Origin: Alkaliphilus metalliredigens QYMF
GTDB lineage: Bacteria; Bacillota; Clostridia; Peptostreptococcales; Natronincolaceae
Assembly (NCBI RefSeq): GCF_000016985.1
Contig: NC_009633.1
Span: 3,763,539-3,827,538, forward strand
Direction: 5' to 3'
Length of the DNA: 64,000 bases
The notes under the pieces were generated by a model that saw only the letters and a program-made list of their open reading frames with translations, was not told the DNA's origin and searched no databases. Made by a program: the position numbers and the translations under genes. Every line of letters begins with the position of its first letter. Position 1 is the first letter of the stretch. Below, in pieces: positions 1 to 8,519 of this stretch.

Positions 1-1229
1 GGGCTGCCATCCAATTGGTTTTAAGTGCTCATTTCTCAGAGGACAAAGATTTTTCTGGTAATATCCTCTTACTCAGTGTACCGGATGAAGAAACCCTATC
101 AAGAGGTATGCTCAGTGCCGTTTCTTTAATGACTTCATTAAGAGACGAGTATCAATTAGAATATATACTGGCGATCAATAGTGAGCCTTATTTTAATCAA
201 ACAAAGGGTAAGGCCCTATTTTATGAGGGCTCTGTTGGAAAAGTGATGCCTGTGCTTTATGTAAAGGGGGTTAAAAGTCATATTGGGCAACCCTTTAATG
301 GTATGAACCCCTCCTTAGTACTTGCAGATCTACAGAAAAAAACTGAACTCAATGTACAGCTTTGTGATTTGCATGGCAATGAAGCTACGCCCCCCCCTGT
401 TTGGGTAAATCTAAAGGATCGTAAAAAAGCCTATGACGCTTCTATTCCAGAGGCTGCTACAGGTTACTTTAACTGGTTAACCTTTACTCGATCTCCTAAA
501 AAAATTATGGACCAATTGGTTTCCTTATCCCATAGAACCTTAAGAGATTCTCTGATTCACTTTAAGGATGCCTATGAAAATTACTGCAACCTGATTGGGG
601 AAGAACCAGAGGAAATCTCCTTTGACCCTAAGGTCTATACCTTTGAAATGATTTACAATACGGCCATGAGTAAAAACAAAGCTCTCTTTGAAGAAGCCTA
701 TGGTGCTTTTTTAGAGGAAATGATAGTCGCATTACACGAAAATATCATCACCCTTCCAGAGGCCACTACCCGTTTGATTGAATTTGTTGCGGAATGGATT
801 GATTTAGAGGGGCCTTCCATAGTGATTGCCCTATCTGGCCCATACTATCCCCATATCAATAACCAGTTAATTAATCAGAAGCTCCCCTTTTCCCTTGAAG
901 AAATCATCAACAGGATTTCAGTGGAAAAATACAATTTAACCTTTGAATCCAAAGGCTTTTTCATGGGAATCTCTGATTTATCCTATGCTTCTTGGGCAGG
1001 TAAAACAGAGGATACTGAGTTGATAAAGGCCAATAGCCCGGGGTGGGATGTTATCTATCATATTCCCTTTAAGGATCTCACCACCCTGAAAATGCCGGTG
1101 GTCAACATTGGTCCTTGGGGAAAGGACCTCCATCAAATAACCGAAAGAGTCTATACACAGGATGTTTATGAAAGAATCCCCACCATCATTAAAGGTTTGA
1201 TTTTGGAATGTTTTTCACCAACTGAATAG
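1..1229 (+). CDS. RocB-like M20 family peptidase, 3' part (partial)
   Basis: The reading frame is open to the left edge, so the true start lies outside the window; about 409 residues remain. The sequence resembles RocB, an M20-type metallopeptidase-fold protein of arginine catabolism (usual length about 540 residues). The fragment begins with the VPDEE stretch that belongs to the metal-binding half of M20 enzymes and continues with an SHIGQPFNGMNPS segment typical of their dimerisation-domain border. It is cytosolic, with no membrane segments. A strong hairpin terminator follows the stop at once, so it ends its operon. Substrate is unknown; RocB itself is poorly characterised. Assignment is by family resemblance. 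Confidence 0.8.
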   Translation, partial: AAIQLVLSAHFSEDKDFSGNILLLSVPDEETLSRGMLSAVSLMTSLRDEYQLEYILAINSEPYFNQTKGKALFYEGSVGKVMPVLYVKGVKSHIGQPFNGMNPSLVLADLQKKTELNVQLCDLHGNEATPPPVWVNLKDRKKAYDASIPEAATGYFNWLTFTRSPKKIMDQLVSLSHRTLRDSLIHFKDAYENYCNLIGEEPEEISFDPKVYTFEMIYNTAMSKNKALFEEAYGAFLEEMIVALHENIITLPEATTRLIEFVAEWIDLEGPSIVIALSGPYYPHINNQLINQKLPFSLEEIINRISVEKYNLTFESKGFFMGISDLSYASWAGKTEDTELIKANSPGWDVIYHIPFKDLTTLKMPVVNIGPWGKDLHQITERVYTQDVYERIPTIIKGLILECFSPTE

Positions 1230-1250
1230 CAGTGAATAATGCTTTATAAC

Positions 1251-1298
1251 AAAAGACTTCAAACCGCCACTTAGCTATGTGCTGGTTTGAAGTCTTTT
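1251..1298 (+). terminator. Rho-independent terminator after the RocB-like gene
   Basis: A 15-bp perfect stem (AAAAGACTTCAAACC paired with its complement, loop of 18 nt) lies 21 bases after the stop codon and ends in a T-rich run. It closes the left-edge gene. Confidence 0.85.
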
Positions 1299-1301
1299 AT
1301 T

Positions 1302-1430
1302 TGTAACTCTATTATTAAAGAAACAGATTTGATTGAAGCCTTGCAAAATGCTACAATTGCTGGAGCCGCCCTAGACGTTCAAGACCCGGAGCCTCCAGCG
1401 TTAAATAATCCATTGTTCACCATTTCCGCC
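1302..1430 (+). pseudogene. Remnant of a D-2-hydroxyacid dehydrogenase C-terminus
   Basis: About 42 codons read like the late NAD-domain of D-isomer 2-hydroxyacid dehydrogenases: KETDLIEALQNATIAGAALD followed by a DPEPP..NNPLF tail, matching the family pattern in which the residues just before the catalytic His helix are IAGAxLDVxxxEP. There is no start, no Rossmann domain and no catalytic Arg/Glu/His set, and the frame then runs into sequence antisense to the neighbouring remnant. I read it as a decayed scrap of a once complete gene. A complete relative lies at 22914-23855 on the other strand. Confidence 0.6.
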
Positions 1431-1925
1431 TTCAATGACTCGCTCTTCATAATAGCTACTGTTCACGTCGTCATATCTTACAGTATATTGTGTACTCCCA
1501 TCCCGAGGAATTTCTATCTTCTGAATGAAGGCGCTAATGGTTGTGGCTACTCCCTGATTATCTAACACCTCTTCACTCCAAAGGTTCCCAGCTACTAAAG
1601 GAGCCTGAATCAAAGTAATCTTATTGAATTTTGAATCAAGCATAGTCTCTTCGCTCTTTTCTTGAACTATTTTATTATCAGTAATGATATATTTAATATT
1701 AATATTTCGATCCATAGTACTTTCCCCACCAGAGGGGTCACCTACTTCACCACGAATCACATATTCTCGTTTTTCACCTTCATCAATAATCTCTTCAATT
1801 CGCATTTGATGACTATATTCTGCAAAGCCATCGTACATCCAAACAAAACCACTAGCTTGAGGTAATAATGCTGCTAGCTGTTGATTCTGATTTATCGTAT
1901 CATTGTAGTTTAATATATACTTCCT
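1401..1925 (-). pseudogene. 5'-truncated secreted-protein-like gene (function unknown)
   Basis: The open frame runs from 1925 to the stop at 1401. The first ATG is at 1838, but codons upstream of it still encode plausible protein (LLPQASGFVWMYDGFAEYSH), and no ATG, GTG or TTG occurs between 1839 and 1925, so the original N-terminus with its signal peptide appears to be lost. The PLxxGxxWxYxGF-like opening and the later APLVAGNLWSEE resemble exported clostridial proteins of unknown function that carry such PLKVGTKW-type motifs. If translation starts at 1838 a 145-residue product could still be made. The last codons overlap the dehydrogenase scrap, which supports a deletion junction here. Confidence 0.5.
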
Positions 1926-2094
1926 TTATCCACAAATACATTACCACTGTAGACTTAATACAAGAAAATACCAACCAATTTTTACCACTTCACTAAGTTA
2001 ATTGCCATATTTTACATATTAACATTCCTTAATGAACATCACTCAATAATCCCTTCATTGTTGCAAGGAACGGCTAATTTCACATACATAGAAA

Positions 2095-2124
2095 AAACAA
2101 CCTCATACATCTTTAAGGTTGTTT
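2095..2124 (-). terminator. Terminator of the LapA-like gene
   Basis: On the minus strand a 9-bp stem (AAACAACCT / AGGTTGTTT, 12-nt loop) is followed by a run of T. It lies about 60 bases beyond the stop of the LapA-like gene. Confidence 0.7.
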
Positions 2125-2185
2125 GGATAAAATACAGTTCCTCCCTAATAGTCATTTTGCTTACTATGGAGAGTGTATCACTTCG

Positions 2186-2581
2186 CTACTTTATATCATT
2201 TGAATTCTCTTGATTATTGTTATTCATCTCAGACATTTCTTTTTGTGTCGCCTCTTCTTGCTCCCTTAACAATCTATTTTCTTCCTCTAATTTTCCCCTT
2301 TGAATTTTCTCTTCTTTTTCCTTTAATATTCTCTCTGCTTCCTCTGATTTATGAATTGTTTTCGTTAAATTCCGGATTTTTATATTTGATTTTATTTGTT
2401 TTACCATACTTAACAGTAAAACAATAATCGCACCAAAAATAGCAGATATTAATATGACCAACGCTTGTGAAATACTATGCTCTACAAATAAAAAATTAAT
2501 CGTTACAATCGCAGAGTTTTGCAATGCAAATACGACAACCAGCACAGAAAACAATAAGGAAAATATAAATGCTACTGACAT
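2186..2581 (-). CDS. LapA-family (DUF1049) inner membrane protein with coiled-coil tail
   Basis: 131 residues. Two hydrophobic segments (about residues 3-22 and 38-60) are separated by the ALQNSAxVTINFLF stretch that is characteristic of LapA/DUF1049 proteins. Residues 75-120 are highly charged and rich in Glu and Lys (LKEKEEKIQRGKLEEENRLL), a likely coiled coil, and the end is Asn-rich. In Gram-negatives LapA works in LPS assembly; in Firmicutes the role of the domain is unknown. The start is supported by an AGGGGTGAGG ribosome site. It is transcribed alone, between two terminators. Confidence 0.8.
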   Translation of the reverse strand: MSVAFIFSLLFSVLVVVFALQNSAIVTINFLFVEHSISQALVILISAIFGAIIVLLLSMVKQIKSNIKIRNLTKTIHKSEEAERILKEKEEKIQRGKLEEENRLLREQEEATQKEMSEMNNNNQENSNDIK

Positions 2582-2651
2582 TAACCCTCACCCCTTAATC
2601 TTATTTTATATATGTGGAGATAAATTATTAGTCCCCTTTACTAAATACCCT

Positions 2652-2687
2652 AAAAAAAACCAATTAAGCATTCCGCTTAATTGGTTT
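2652..2687 (-). terminator. Terminator of the GHL10/SLH gene
   Basis: A 13-bp perfect stem (AAACCAATTAAGC and complement, 5-nt loop) ends on the minus strand in eight T, directly after the glycosidase gene. T-rich sequence also follows on the plus strand, so it may work both ways. Confidence 0.85.
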
Positions 2688-2697
2688 CTTTTACTCT

Positions 2698-4893
2698 TTA
2701 TTTTGAAAGCAGGTTGTATAGTACCTGTACTGCCTCTGCTCTTGTGGTGGCATGCTTAGGCTTAAGGTTATTGCCATCTCCTTGAACAATTCCAGCTTCC
2801 ACAAATAATTTCATTGCTTTTATTGCATAATTAGCAATTTCACCTGTATCATTGAACTTCTCAAAATCCCTACCATTATTACTTATCTTTGGTAGTTGTT
2901 CTAATTTATCTAATACACTATATAGGATTACAATCATGTCTTGCCGTGTGATTGTGGTTTCAGGTAAGTAAAGATTATTACCCACACCCGATACAAGTCC
3001 AAGTCGTTTTGCGGTTCCAAGGTATTTACTATAATACTTATCACCGGCATCAGAGAAGTTGCCAGTGACATGAGAGTCCAGTTCTAATCCATAGGATTTC
3101 ATCACCATAATGAGAAAATCAGCCCGGGTTACGTTATTTTTGGGGGCAAATTTGCCTCCTCCTACACCATTTACAATCCCTCTTTCGTAAAAGCTATCAA
3201 TGGCATTGATTGCCCATGCTTGTTGTTCTCCTACATCACTAAAGTAGGCGGATTGATTTATACTAATGACAAGTTCGTTACTTTCATGATGCAATCTGTC
3301 CAGGGCAGTCACAAGATAGGTTGTTTTTGCAATATCATTATTTTCCTTGTCTATGAATTCTTGAAGTGCCTTATCACTTTTTCTTACTGTACTGATAAGC
3401 TTTAGAGCACTTGCATCAGTGTTAATGTTGATTTCACTTCCTTTATTGATTCGATAAATTGCATAATATGCCGTATTAGGGTCCTTGTCAACCCACGACA
3501 GCTTGGTTCCATTGGAAAGGGCCTCTATCCTCCCTTGGGTAGGACTATGAGGTGCTTGCCCGCCCCTCCAGGGCATAACAGGGACCAGTGCCTTTGTTGA
3601 CCACAGGTCCTCTTTCATGACGTTGACAACCTGCTGCTTATTGCCGTGATTAAAGTTCTGAAATCTAAACATAATACTGCCCATGACTTCAGGTTTCATC
3701 GTATTATATTTATGCTGCCGAACAAACTCTTCAACTGCATGGTTCCCTTGAAAATATTGGTCAGCATTATCATTTACCTTATAAAGGGCCTGTCCAATAT
3801 ATAAGTGAACATTTTTTCCCCTCACAACGTTTGACCACCAGTTGGCAACTTCACCGTAGGGGGCACTGGGGTTAGCAAATGTAAAGTAAACCTGGGGAGC
3901 AATATAGTCTATAATCTCTTCTTCTACCCATTTTTTCGTATCTGCAAAACTCCTGTCATAATTGGGTAGCCCAGCACTAGTATTTGAACCATTGAGGTGT
4001 CCATCCTTTTTATTTGCCCAAACCCCCGCGGGACTGATTCCAAATTTTATCCATGGCTTTGTTTTTCTTATTTCATTTGAAAGCTCTTTCACAAGCAAAT
4101 AGGTATTGTTTCTTCTCCACTCCCCTAGGTTTGAAAATTGGCCTAAATTGTATTGACTAAAGGTATCTTGGTCTTCTAACTCTCCCACATGTTTTTCATA
4201 ATAGAAATAATCATCAAAATGAATTCCATCTACATCATAATCATTCACGACTTCCATGGTTCTTTTAATGACCCATTCTCTGGCTTGGGGAATACCTGGA
4301 TCTATAACAAATCTAGACATAGCGGATTTGACCCAATCGGGATGTTCCTTGTAGACACTTTTCTCTATATTAAGGGACTCTATTGTAGAATCATTCATGT
4401 ACATGGATATCCTATAGGGATTAAACCATGCATGAAGCTCAAGGTTCCGTTTATGTGCTTCTTCTATGGCGAAGGCTAAAGGGTCAAAACCAGGATCCTT
4501 CCCAAATGTACCCGTTAGATAACGGGACCAGGGTACAATATTTGAGTTATAAAAAGCATCCCCTTCAGGACTCACCTGAAAGAAAACAGCATTCATATTC
4601 ATTTCAACTGATTTGTCTAAAATCGCAATTAACTCTTCCTTGCTTTTTTGGATTCGCTCTTTATCATTTTTTATTTTTGCCGTCTCTACTGATGGCCAAT
4701 CTAAATTGATAACAGTGGAAATCCAGGCTCCTCGAAGGTGCCTTTTTGTAACAGGCGTTTCCCTTGGTAGGTATTGGTTGTACTGGTCCCATGGTTCTTC
4801 GATTGCAAAACTATGGAGTGGTAAAGCCGTAATCATCAATATACCCACAATGCAAATACTAATCAATTTACTCACTTTATTTTTAGTTAACAT
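2698..4893 (-). CDS. Secreted family-10-like glycosylhydrolase (GHL10/DUF187) with three SLH repeats
   Basis: 731 residues. A signal peptide (residues 1-30, cut after LHSFA) precedes the GHL10 domain (about 50-400), which opens with the family hallmark RGAWISTVINLDWP and contains AVFFQVSPEGDAFY, HAWFNPYR and DGIHFDDYFY, the last with acidic residues expected in the barrel active site. A fibronectin-like linker (about 440-545) leads to three SLH repeats (about 556-731), each with a TRA/TRQ motif. The SLH repeats should tether it to secondary cell-wall polymer, so it probably acts on peptidoglycan or wall glycan outside the cell. Start supported by AGAGGGGG. It is monocistronic. A second SLH hydrolase lies at 18564-20231. 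Confidence 0.9.
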   Translation of the reverse strand: MLTKNKVSKLISICIVGILMITALPLHSFAIEEPWDQYNQYLPRETPVTKRHLRGAWISTVINLDWPSVETAKIKNDKERIQKSKEELIAILDKSVEMNMNAVFFQVSPEGDAFYNSNIVPWSRYLTGTFGKDPGFDPLAFAIEEAHKRNLELHAWFNPYRISMYMNDSTIESLNIEKSVYKEHPDWVKSAMSRFVIDPGIPQAREWVIKRTMEVVNDYDVDGIHFDDYFYYEKHVGELEDQDTFSQYNLGQFSNLGEWRRNNTYLLVKELSNEIRKTKPWIKFGISPAGVWANKKDGHLNGSNTSAGLPNYDRSFADTKKWVEEEIIDYIAPQVYFTFANPSAPYGEVANWWSNVVRGKNVHLYIGQALYKVNDNADQYFQGNHAVEEFVRQHKYNTMKPEVMGSIMFRFQNFNHGNKQQVVNVMKEDLWSTKALVPVMPWRGGQAPHSPTQGRIEALSNGTKLSWVDKDPNTAYYAIYRINKGSEININTDASALKLISTVRKSDKALQEFIDKENNDIAKTTYLVTALDRLHHESNELVISINQSAYFSDVGEQQAWAINAIDSFYERGIVNGVGGGKFAPKNNVTRADFLIMVMKSYGLELDSHVTGNFSDAGDKYYSKYLGTAKRLGLVSGVGNNLYLPETTITRQDMIVILYSVLDKLEQLPKISNNGRDFEKFNDTGEIANYAIKAMKLFVEAGIVQGDGNNLKPKHATTRAEAVQVLYNLLSK

Positions 4894-5190
4894 TTAAATC
4901 CCCCTCTATATCTACAAGCTGTGATTTAATCTAAGTATCTTAAACCACATTAAACATAAATGTTAATGTGGCTAAGGATCATTATACTAAAGTTTCACAT
5001 CAATTCATACACCTTACCAATTGGAAAACATTTCAAGCCTTACTATATCAGTAAAAGCCTCACTTTATCAATCATAAAAACTTGCCTATTTATGATTAGA
5101 CGATTGATAATTGGACTTTGTTCCATTGGTACATACTGTGAGTAGGCTCGAATGATCTTATGAAGATCAAAATGTTCGTACTCAAAAAAA
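4894..5190. other. Intergenic region upstream of the GHL10 gene
   Basis: No gene seen. It is AT-rich and contains a palindrome (4945-4971) and a looser inverted repeat around 5055-5115 (TTTATCAATCATAAA with GATTGATAA-type partners). It must hold the promoter of the minus-strand GHL10 gene; no clear hexamer pair was found. Confidence 0.4.
4945..4971. repeat. Palindrome upstream of the GHL10 gene
   Basis: CCACATTA and TAATGTGG flank an 11-base centre, ACATTTATGTT on the minus strand, itself partly symmetric. Its position 50 bases upstream of the glycosidase start suits an operator or an mRNA leader hairpin; there is no T-run, so it is not a classic terminator. Confidence 0.5.
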
Positions 5191-5218
5191 CAAAAAAGGC
5201 CGAGGAACGCCCTCAGCC
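5191..5218 (-). terminator. Terminator of the 52-codon gene
   Basis: Minus strand: GGCTGAGG / CCTCGGCC (8 bp with one G-U pair, 5-nt loop) followed by TTTTTTGTTTTTTT. It sits about 45 bases past the small gene's stop. Confidence 0.85.
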
Positions 5219-5260
5219 CTTAGGGTTATTTATCATAACCAATTTTCATCTGGATATTTT

Positions 5261-5419
5261 CTACTTATTAAGTGCTCCGCCTCGTTTAGTATTTTTAAAT
5301 CCTTGGCCATTACTTGCACTTTTTTTATTCTGTGTTTCGTTACCAGCACCTTGTTGTGCACTTTTTTTCTTTTTTTCTTCAATTAACTTTTTCATTTGTT
5401 CAATATTATTATTTGACAT
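5261..5419 (-). CDS. Small basic protein, 52 residues, unknown function
   Basis: A short gene with strong signals: an AAAAGGAGTG ribosome site 9 bases before the ATG and a rho-independent terminator after the stop. The product begins MSNNNIEQMKKLIEEKKKKS and ends GFKNTKRGGALNK; it has a short amphipathic Lys/Glu helix (about 5-20), a polar Gln/Asn/Ser middle and a basic Gly-rich tail. No signal peptide or membrane segment. The composition resembles small nucleic-acid-binding or spore-core proteins, but I do not recognise a family and assign no function. Confidence 0.75.
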   Translation of the reverse strand: MSNNNIEQMKKLIEEKKKKSAQQGAGNETQNKKSASNGQGFKNTKRGGALNK

Positions 5420-5451
5420 ATATTAACACTCCTTTTATTTTAACTTCGCTT

Positions 5452-5720
5452 CTCTTGGGAAAACTTTGCATAAGACGTACATCTACTTACTTCGTAAGCA
5501 GTGTTACGGCTTCAGCAGACTGATTCTTGCCAATCGGTATCGCTTTGCTCTACCTCTTGGGAATCAGGTTGCATAAGACGTACATCTACTTACTTTGTAA
5601 GTAGTGTTACGGCTTCAGCAGACTGATTCTTGCCAATCGGTATCGCTTTGCTCTACCTCTTGGGAATCAGGTTGCATAAGACGTACATCTACTTACTTTG
5701 TAAGTAGTGTTACGGCTTCA
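5452..5720. repeat. 103-bp tandem repeat, about 2.6 copies, overlapping the rlmD 3' end
   Basis: The anchor TTGCATAAGACGTACATCTA begins at 5466, 5569 and 5672, giving a period of exactly 103. Copies 2 and 3 are almost identical; copy 1 differs by a few bases and one indel. The third copy reaches into rlmD as far as 5720 and includes its last seven codons and stop. The outer copies carry the same codons (AEAVTLLTK plus stop on the minus strand), now untethered. Each unit contains two inverted repeats: CTACTTAC/GTAAGTAG around the stop and CTGATTC/GAATCAG. Confidence 0.9.
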
Positions 5721-7048
5721 ACGTGAGGGGTATGGGGGAACATGTCCATGCATTTCACTTTTTTTACTTGGTAGCCATGTGCTTCTAGCATGGCCAAGTC
5801 TTTTACCATACTTTTAGGGTTACAGGAGACATATACTATCTTTTCTGTATTAAAGTCAATAATGTCCTGTAATGCTGCAGCATGAATTCCTGCCCTTGGT
5901 GGATCCAGTATAATGATGTCTGGCTTATCATTAAGTTCTTTAATCTTTTTCTTCACATCTCCTGCAATGAAATGACAGTTCGTTAGCCCATTTAGTTTGG
6001 CATTTTCGTTGGCAGCTGTCACTGCATCTTCAACAATTTCAATACCAATCACTTTTTTAGCCTTTTGCGCTACAATCTGTCCTATTGTACCCGTTCCACA
6101 ATAAAGATCGAAAACAACTTGATCATCAGCCTGTCCAACAAAATCTCGAACAATTGAGTACAGCTTCTCTGCTCCAAGACTATTGGTTTGAAAAAATGAA
6201 AATGCCGAAATTTTGAACCTAAGCCCTAATAGCTCTTCTGAGAAATAATCCTGTCCAATAAGTACATCGGTTCGATCACTTTGAACCATATCAGCAAGGT
6301 TGTCATTAAACGTATGTAAAGAGCCTACTAACTTTCCTTTTAAAGAAAGTGCTTTGATTTCTTCAACTAAACCTTCTATGTTAATGTCGGATTGTGTGGT
6401 TGTTACTAAGTTAATTAATATTTCTTTAGTATAGTGAGCCTTTCGTACAACTAAGTGTCTTAAATATCCTTCATGTCTCGTGGAGCTATAATGAGGTATT
6501 TCTCTTTGCTTAAAAAATTCTAAGATCACGGTTAGAATACTTCTGAAATCTTCGTCCATAATTAAGCATTGGTCCACTGTCACAATATCGTGATGTTTTC
6601 CTCTTTTATGCATCCCTAATGTTAGGGGTCCTCCTTTTTCTTCATCTCCAAAGGAAAACTCCATCTTATTTCGATACCCAAAGGCTTCAGGACTTCCTTC
6701 GATGGGTAGCCAATTTTCATATTGAATGTTATCTTCTTCAAAAAGCCGTTTTACTTGGGCTTCCTTTTCCTTTAGCTGATGCTCGTAGGCAATCCCCTGC
6801 TGAAAGCATCCCCCACATTTTCCAAAATGGGCACAGGTTTCTTGGTTCTCCATAGGCGACCTCTCTAAGATTTCTAAAATCTTGCCTTCTATTTTATTCC
6901 TACGTGCCTTATTAATAAAGACCCTCACTTTTTGCCCCTTGATACCATGCTTAACAATTACTTTGTTACCATCTACAAGGCCATAGGCCTTTCCACCATA
7001 TTCAGTTTCTTCTATGATAAATTCCACTACTTGCTTTCTCTTTAGCAC
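5693..7048 (-). CDS. rlmD: 23S rRNA (uracil-5-)-methyltransferase, RlmD/RumA family
   Basis: The class I SAM-dependent enzyme methylates C5 of a uridine in 23S rRNA. It has an N-terminal TRAM domain (about 10-65), a 4Fe-4S site with Cys in CAHFGKCGGC and a fourth Cys in DQCLIM, then the methyltransferase fold with FDLYCGTGTIG (SAM loop), IILDPPRAGIH and the catalytic Cys in VYVSCNP, ending TPHVEAV. A GTG at 7057 overlaps the ribosome site AGGAG; the GTG at 7048, eight bases behind that site, is the better start (451 residues). It follows the pseudouridine synthase by 11 bases, an rRNA-modification operon. The 3' end lies within the 103-bp tandem repeat. Several clostridia have RlmD paralogues, so the exact target base is uncertain. 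Confidence 0.9.
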   Translation of the reverse strand: MLKRKQVVEFIIEETEYGGKAYGLVDGNKVIVKHGIKGQKVRVFINKARRNKIEGKILEILERSPMENQETCAHFGKCGGCFQQGIAYEHQLKEKEAQVKRLFEEDNIQYENWLPIEGSPEAFGYRNKMEFSFGDEEKGGPLTLGMHKRGKHHDIVTVDQCLIMDEDFRSILTVILEFFKQREIPHYSSTRHEGYLRHLVVRKAHYTKEILINLVTTTQSDINIEGLVEEIKALSLKGKLVGSLHTFNDNLADMVQSDRTDVLIGQDYFSEELLGLRFKISAFSFFQTNSLGAEKLYSIVRDFVGQADDQVVFDLYCGTGTIGQIVAQKAKKVIGIEIVEDAVTAANENAKLNGLTNCHFIAGDVKKKIKELNDKPDIIILDPPRAGIHAAALQDIIDFNTEKIVYVSCNPKSMVKDLAMLEAHGYQVKKVKCMDMFPHTPHVEAVTLLTK

Positions 7049-7059
7049 AAAGTTCACTC

Positions 7060-7791
7060 CTAAATTTTATCTCCATTTTTTAATCCTTGAAGCTCCTCTT
7101 CGGATAGTTCTCTGTATGTACCTAAATCTAGGGAATTATCAAGCATTAAGCTCCCCATAGATAATCTCTTTAAATAGACCACTTCTTTATCTGTGGCTTG
7201 AAACATTCTCTTTACTTGATGATACTTCCCTTCATAGATCGTTACCTCTACTTCAGAAATTTCATCTGCCTTTAATATCTTTAGTTGAGATGGCATGGTC
7301 TGAAGGTTTTCTTCAATAAAGATTCCTTTTTCAAATGCCTCTACATCTGCATCTGTTACGACACCCTCAATCTTTGCATAATAGGTCTTGGGGACATGTT
7401 TTTTGGGAGATAACAACTGGTGGGCTAGTTTCCCATCATTGGTCAGCATCAATAGTCCCTCTGTATCCTTATCTAATCTGCCTACTGGGAACACATCAAA
7501 TGCCTGGTATTTACTTTCTAATAGATCTACAACCGTTTTCTCTTTGAAATCCTCAGTGGCAGAAATCACATCCTGGGGTTTGTTCATCATTATGTAAACA
7601 AACTCCCGATAGTATATTTCCTCTTCCCCTACTGTGATCTTATCATTTTCCGGTTCTACATGCTGGCTACTACTCTTCACCACGGCTCCATTTACTGTCA
7701 CGACTCCCTGTCTACAGAGCCTTCGGATGTCACTTCGACTCCCATGCCCTAGGTTCGCTAATATTTTATCTAATCTTTGTGTTTTTGCCAT
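7060..7791 (-). CDS. rsuA: RsuA-family pseudouridine synthase
   Basis: 243 residues: an N-terminal S4 RNA-binding domain (about 4-50, RLDKILANLGHGSRSDIRRL) and a catalytic domain with the family motif GRLDKDTEGLLMLTNDG, whose Asp is the nucleophile. The MMNKPQDVISA and KTYYAKIEG stretches are typical of the RsuA/RluB/E/F group. It isomerises a uridine in rRNA, most likely 16S U516 in RsuA itself, though small Firmicute members are sometimes assigned otherwise. Start supported by AGGGAG. It lies directly upstream of rlmD on the same strand. Confidence 0.88.
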   Translation of the reverse strand: MAKTQRLDKILANLGHGSRSDIRRLCRQGVVTVNGAVVKSSSQHVEPENDKITVGEEEIYYREFVYIMMNKPQDVISATEDFKEKTVVDLLESKYQAFDVFPVGRLDKDTEGLLMLTNDGKLAHQLLSPKKHVPKTYYAKIEGVVTDADVEAFEKGIFIEENLQTMPSQLKILKADEISEVEVTIYEGKYHQVKRMFQATDKEVVYLKRLSMGSLMLDNSLDLGTYRELSEEELQGLKNGDKI

Positions 7792-7870
7792 TAAATCGAC
7801 TCCCTACTTTCATAATCATTTCTCTGCTGAAAGGACGTAAGTATCCTATGGGTTTAGTCTTATTTTATCA

Positions 7871-8422
7871 TTAGTATTTCTCATTAATATAGTTTTCAAT
7901 TAAGGAATTCTTAATTACTTCACTGAAAATCTGTTCATCTTCCAATCGCTCTCGTAGCCAAGCACTTTTAGAATGTAGGATGACACCCTTATGACCTTTA
8001 AAAACAATTTCATATAATTGGTCTTTCAGATAGGATGATTTTGTACGTATATAATATACTTCAACACCTCGAAATTCTTCTACTTCAAGGGCAGCCATGG
8101 TTGATTTATCTTTTTGATAGTAATACTGGTTAACCCGTTGCAAATATTCTCGTTGCTTTTCTGAATGCTTGCCGTATTTTTTGATTTCCTTAGCTTGTAA
8201 GTAACAGTACTTTGCCATCATATTGTAATATTGATAATTATAAATCGCCTTTTCAAAGCTGTCCATTTTTTGAAATGGTTTGATGTCATTTTGTTTCATA
8301 TAAAAGTAGCTTTCTTCAATATATTCTTTTTTTGTCATATCGCCATTTTTATATTGGACAATGAAGGCTTCTCTTTGTTGAAAAAAATCTTTAAATATAT
8401 TTTGTCTCGGTACGTATTTCAA
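7871..8422 (-). CDS. Clostridial conserved protein, probably DUF6648-like
   Basis: About 183 residues, cytosolic, rich in Tyr, Lys and Glu (EESYFYMKQNDIKPFQKMDS and YNYQYYNMMAKY). Residues 100-125 look helical and charged. The family resembles what I remember as DUF6648, conserved in clostridia and without known function; that name is from memory only. The TTG at 8422 lies 9 bases behind AAAGG, while an earlier GTG at 8431 overlaps that site, so I use the TTG. It stands alone between the rRNA-modification genes and pssA. Confidence 0.7.
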   Translation of the reverse strand: MKYVPRQNIFKDFFQQREAFIVQYKNGDMTKKEYIEESYFYMKQNDIKPFQKMDSFEKAIYNYQYYNMMAKYCYLQAKEIKKYGKHSEKQREYLQRVNQYYYQKDKSTMAALEVEEFRGVEVYYIRTKSSYLKDQLYEIVFKGHKGVILHSKSAWLRERLEDEQIFSEVIKNSLIENYINEKY

Positions 8423-8491
8423 TGTCAACACCCTTTATTATGTTTCCTCTTATTATATACGGTTTAGAATCACACTCTTTTTAGAAAGATG

Positions 8492-8517
8492 AAAGACTCC
8501 TCTGATTGGGAGTCTTT
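8492..8517 (-). terminator. Terminator of pssA
   Basis: A 9-bp stem AAAGACTCC/GGAGTCTTT with an 8-nt loop lies directly after the pssA stop. T-runs follow on both strands, modest on the minus strand. Confidence 0.65.
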
Positions 8518-8519
8518 GT

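Noticed and set aside
1287-1565. A 92-residue plus-strand gene
   Set aside because: Only its first 45 codons resemble a protein (dehydrogenase scrap); the rest is antisense to the neighbouring remnant, and it begins inside a terminator.
5452-5720. CRISPR array
   Set aside because: The unit is a uniform 103 bp with no short conserved repeat separated by unique spacers, and no cas genes are present.
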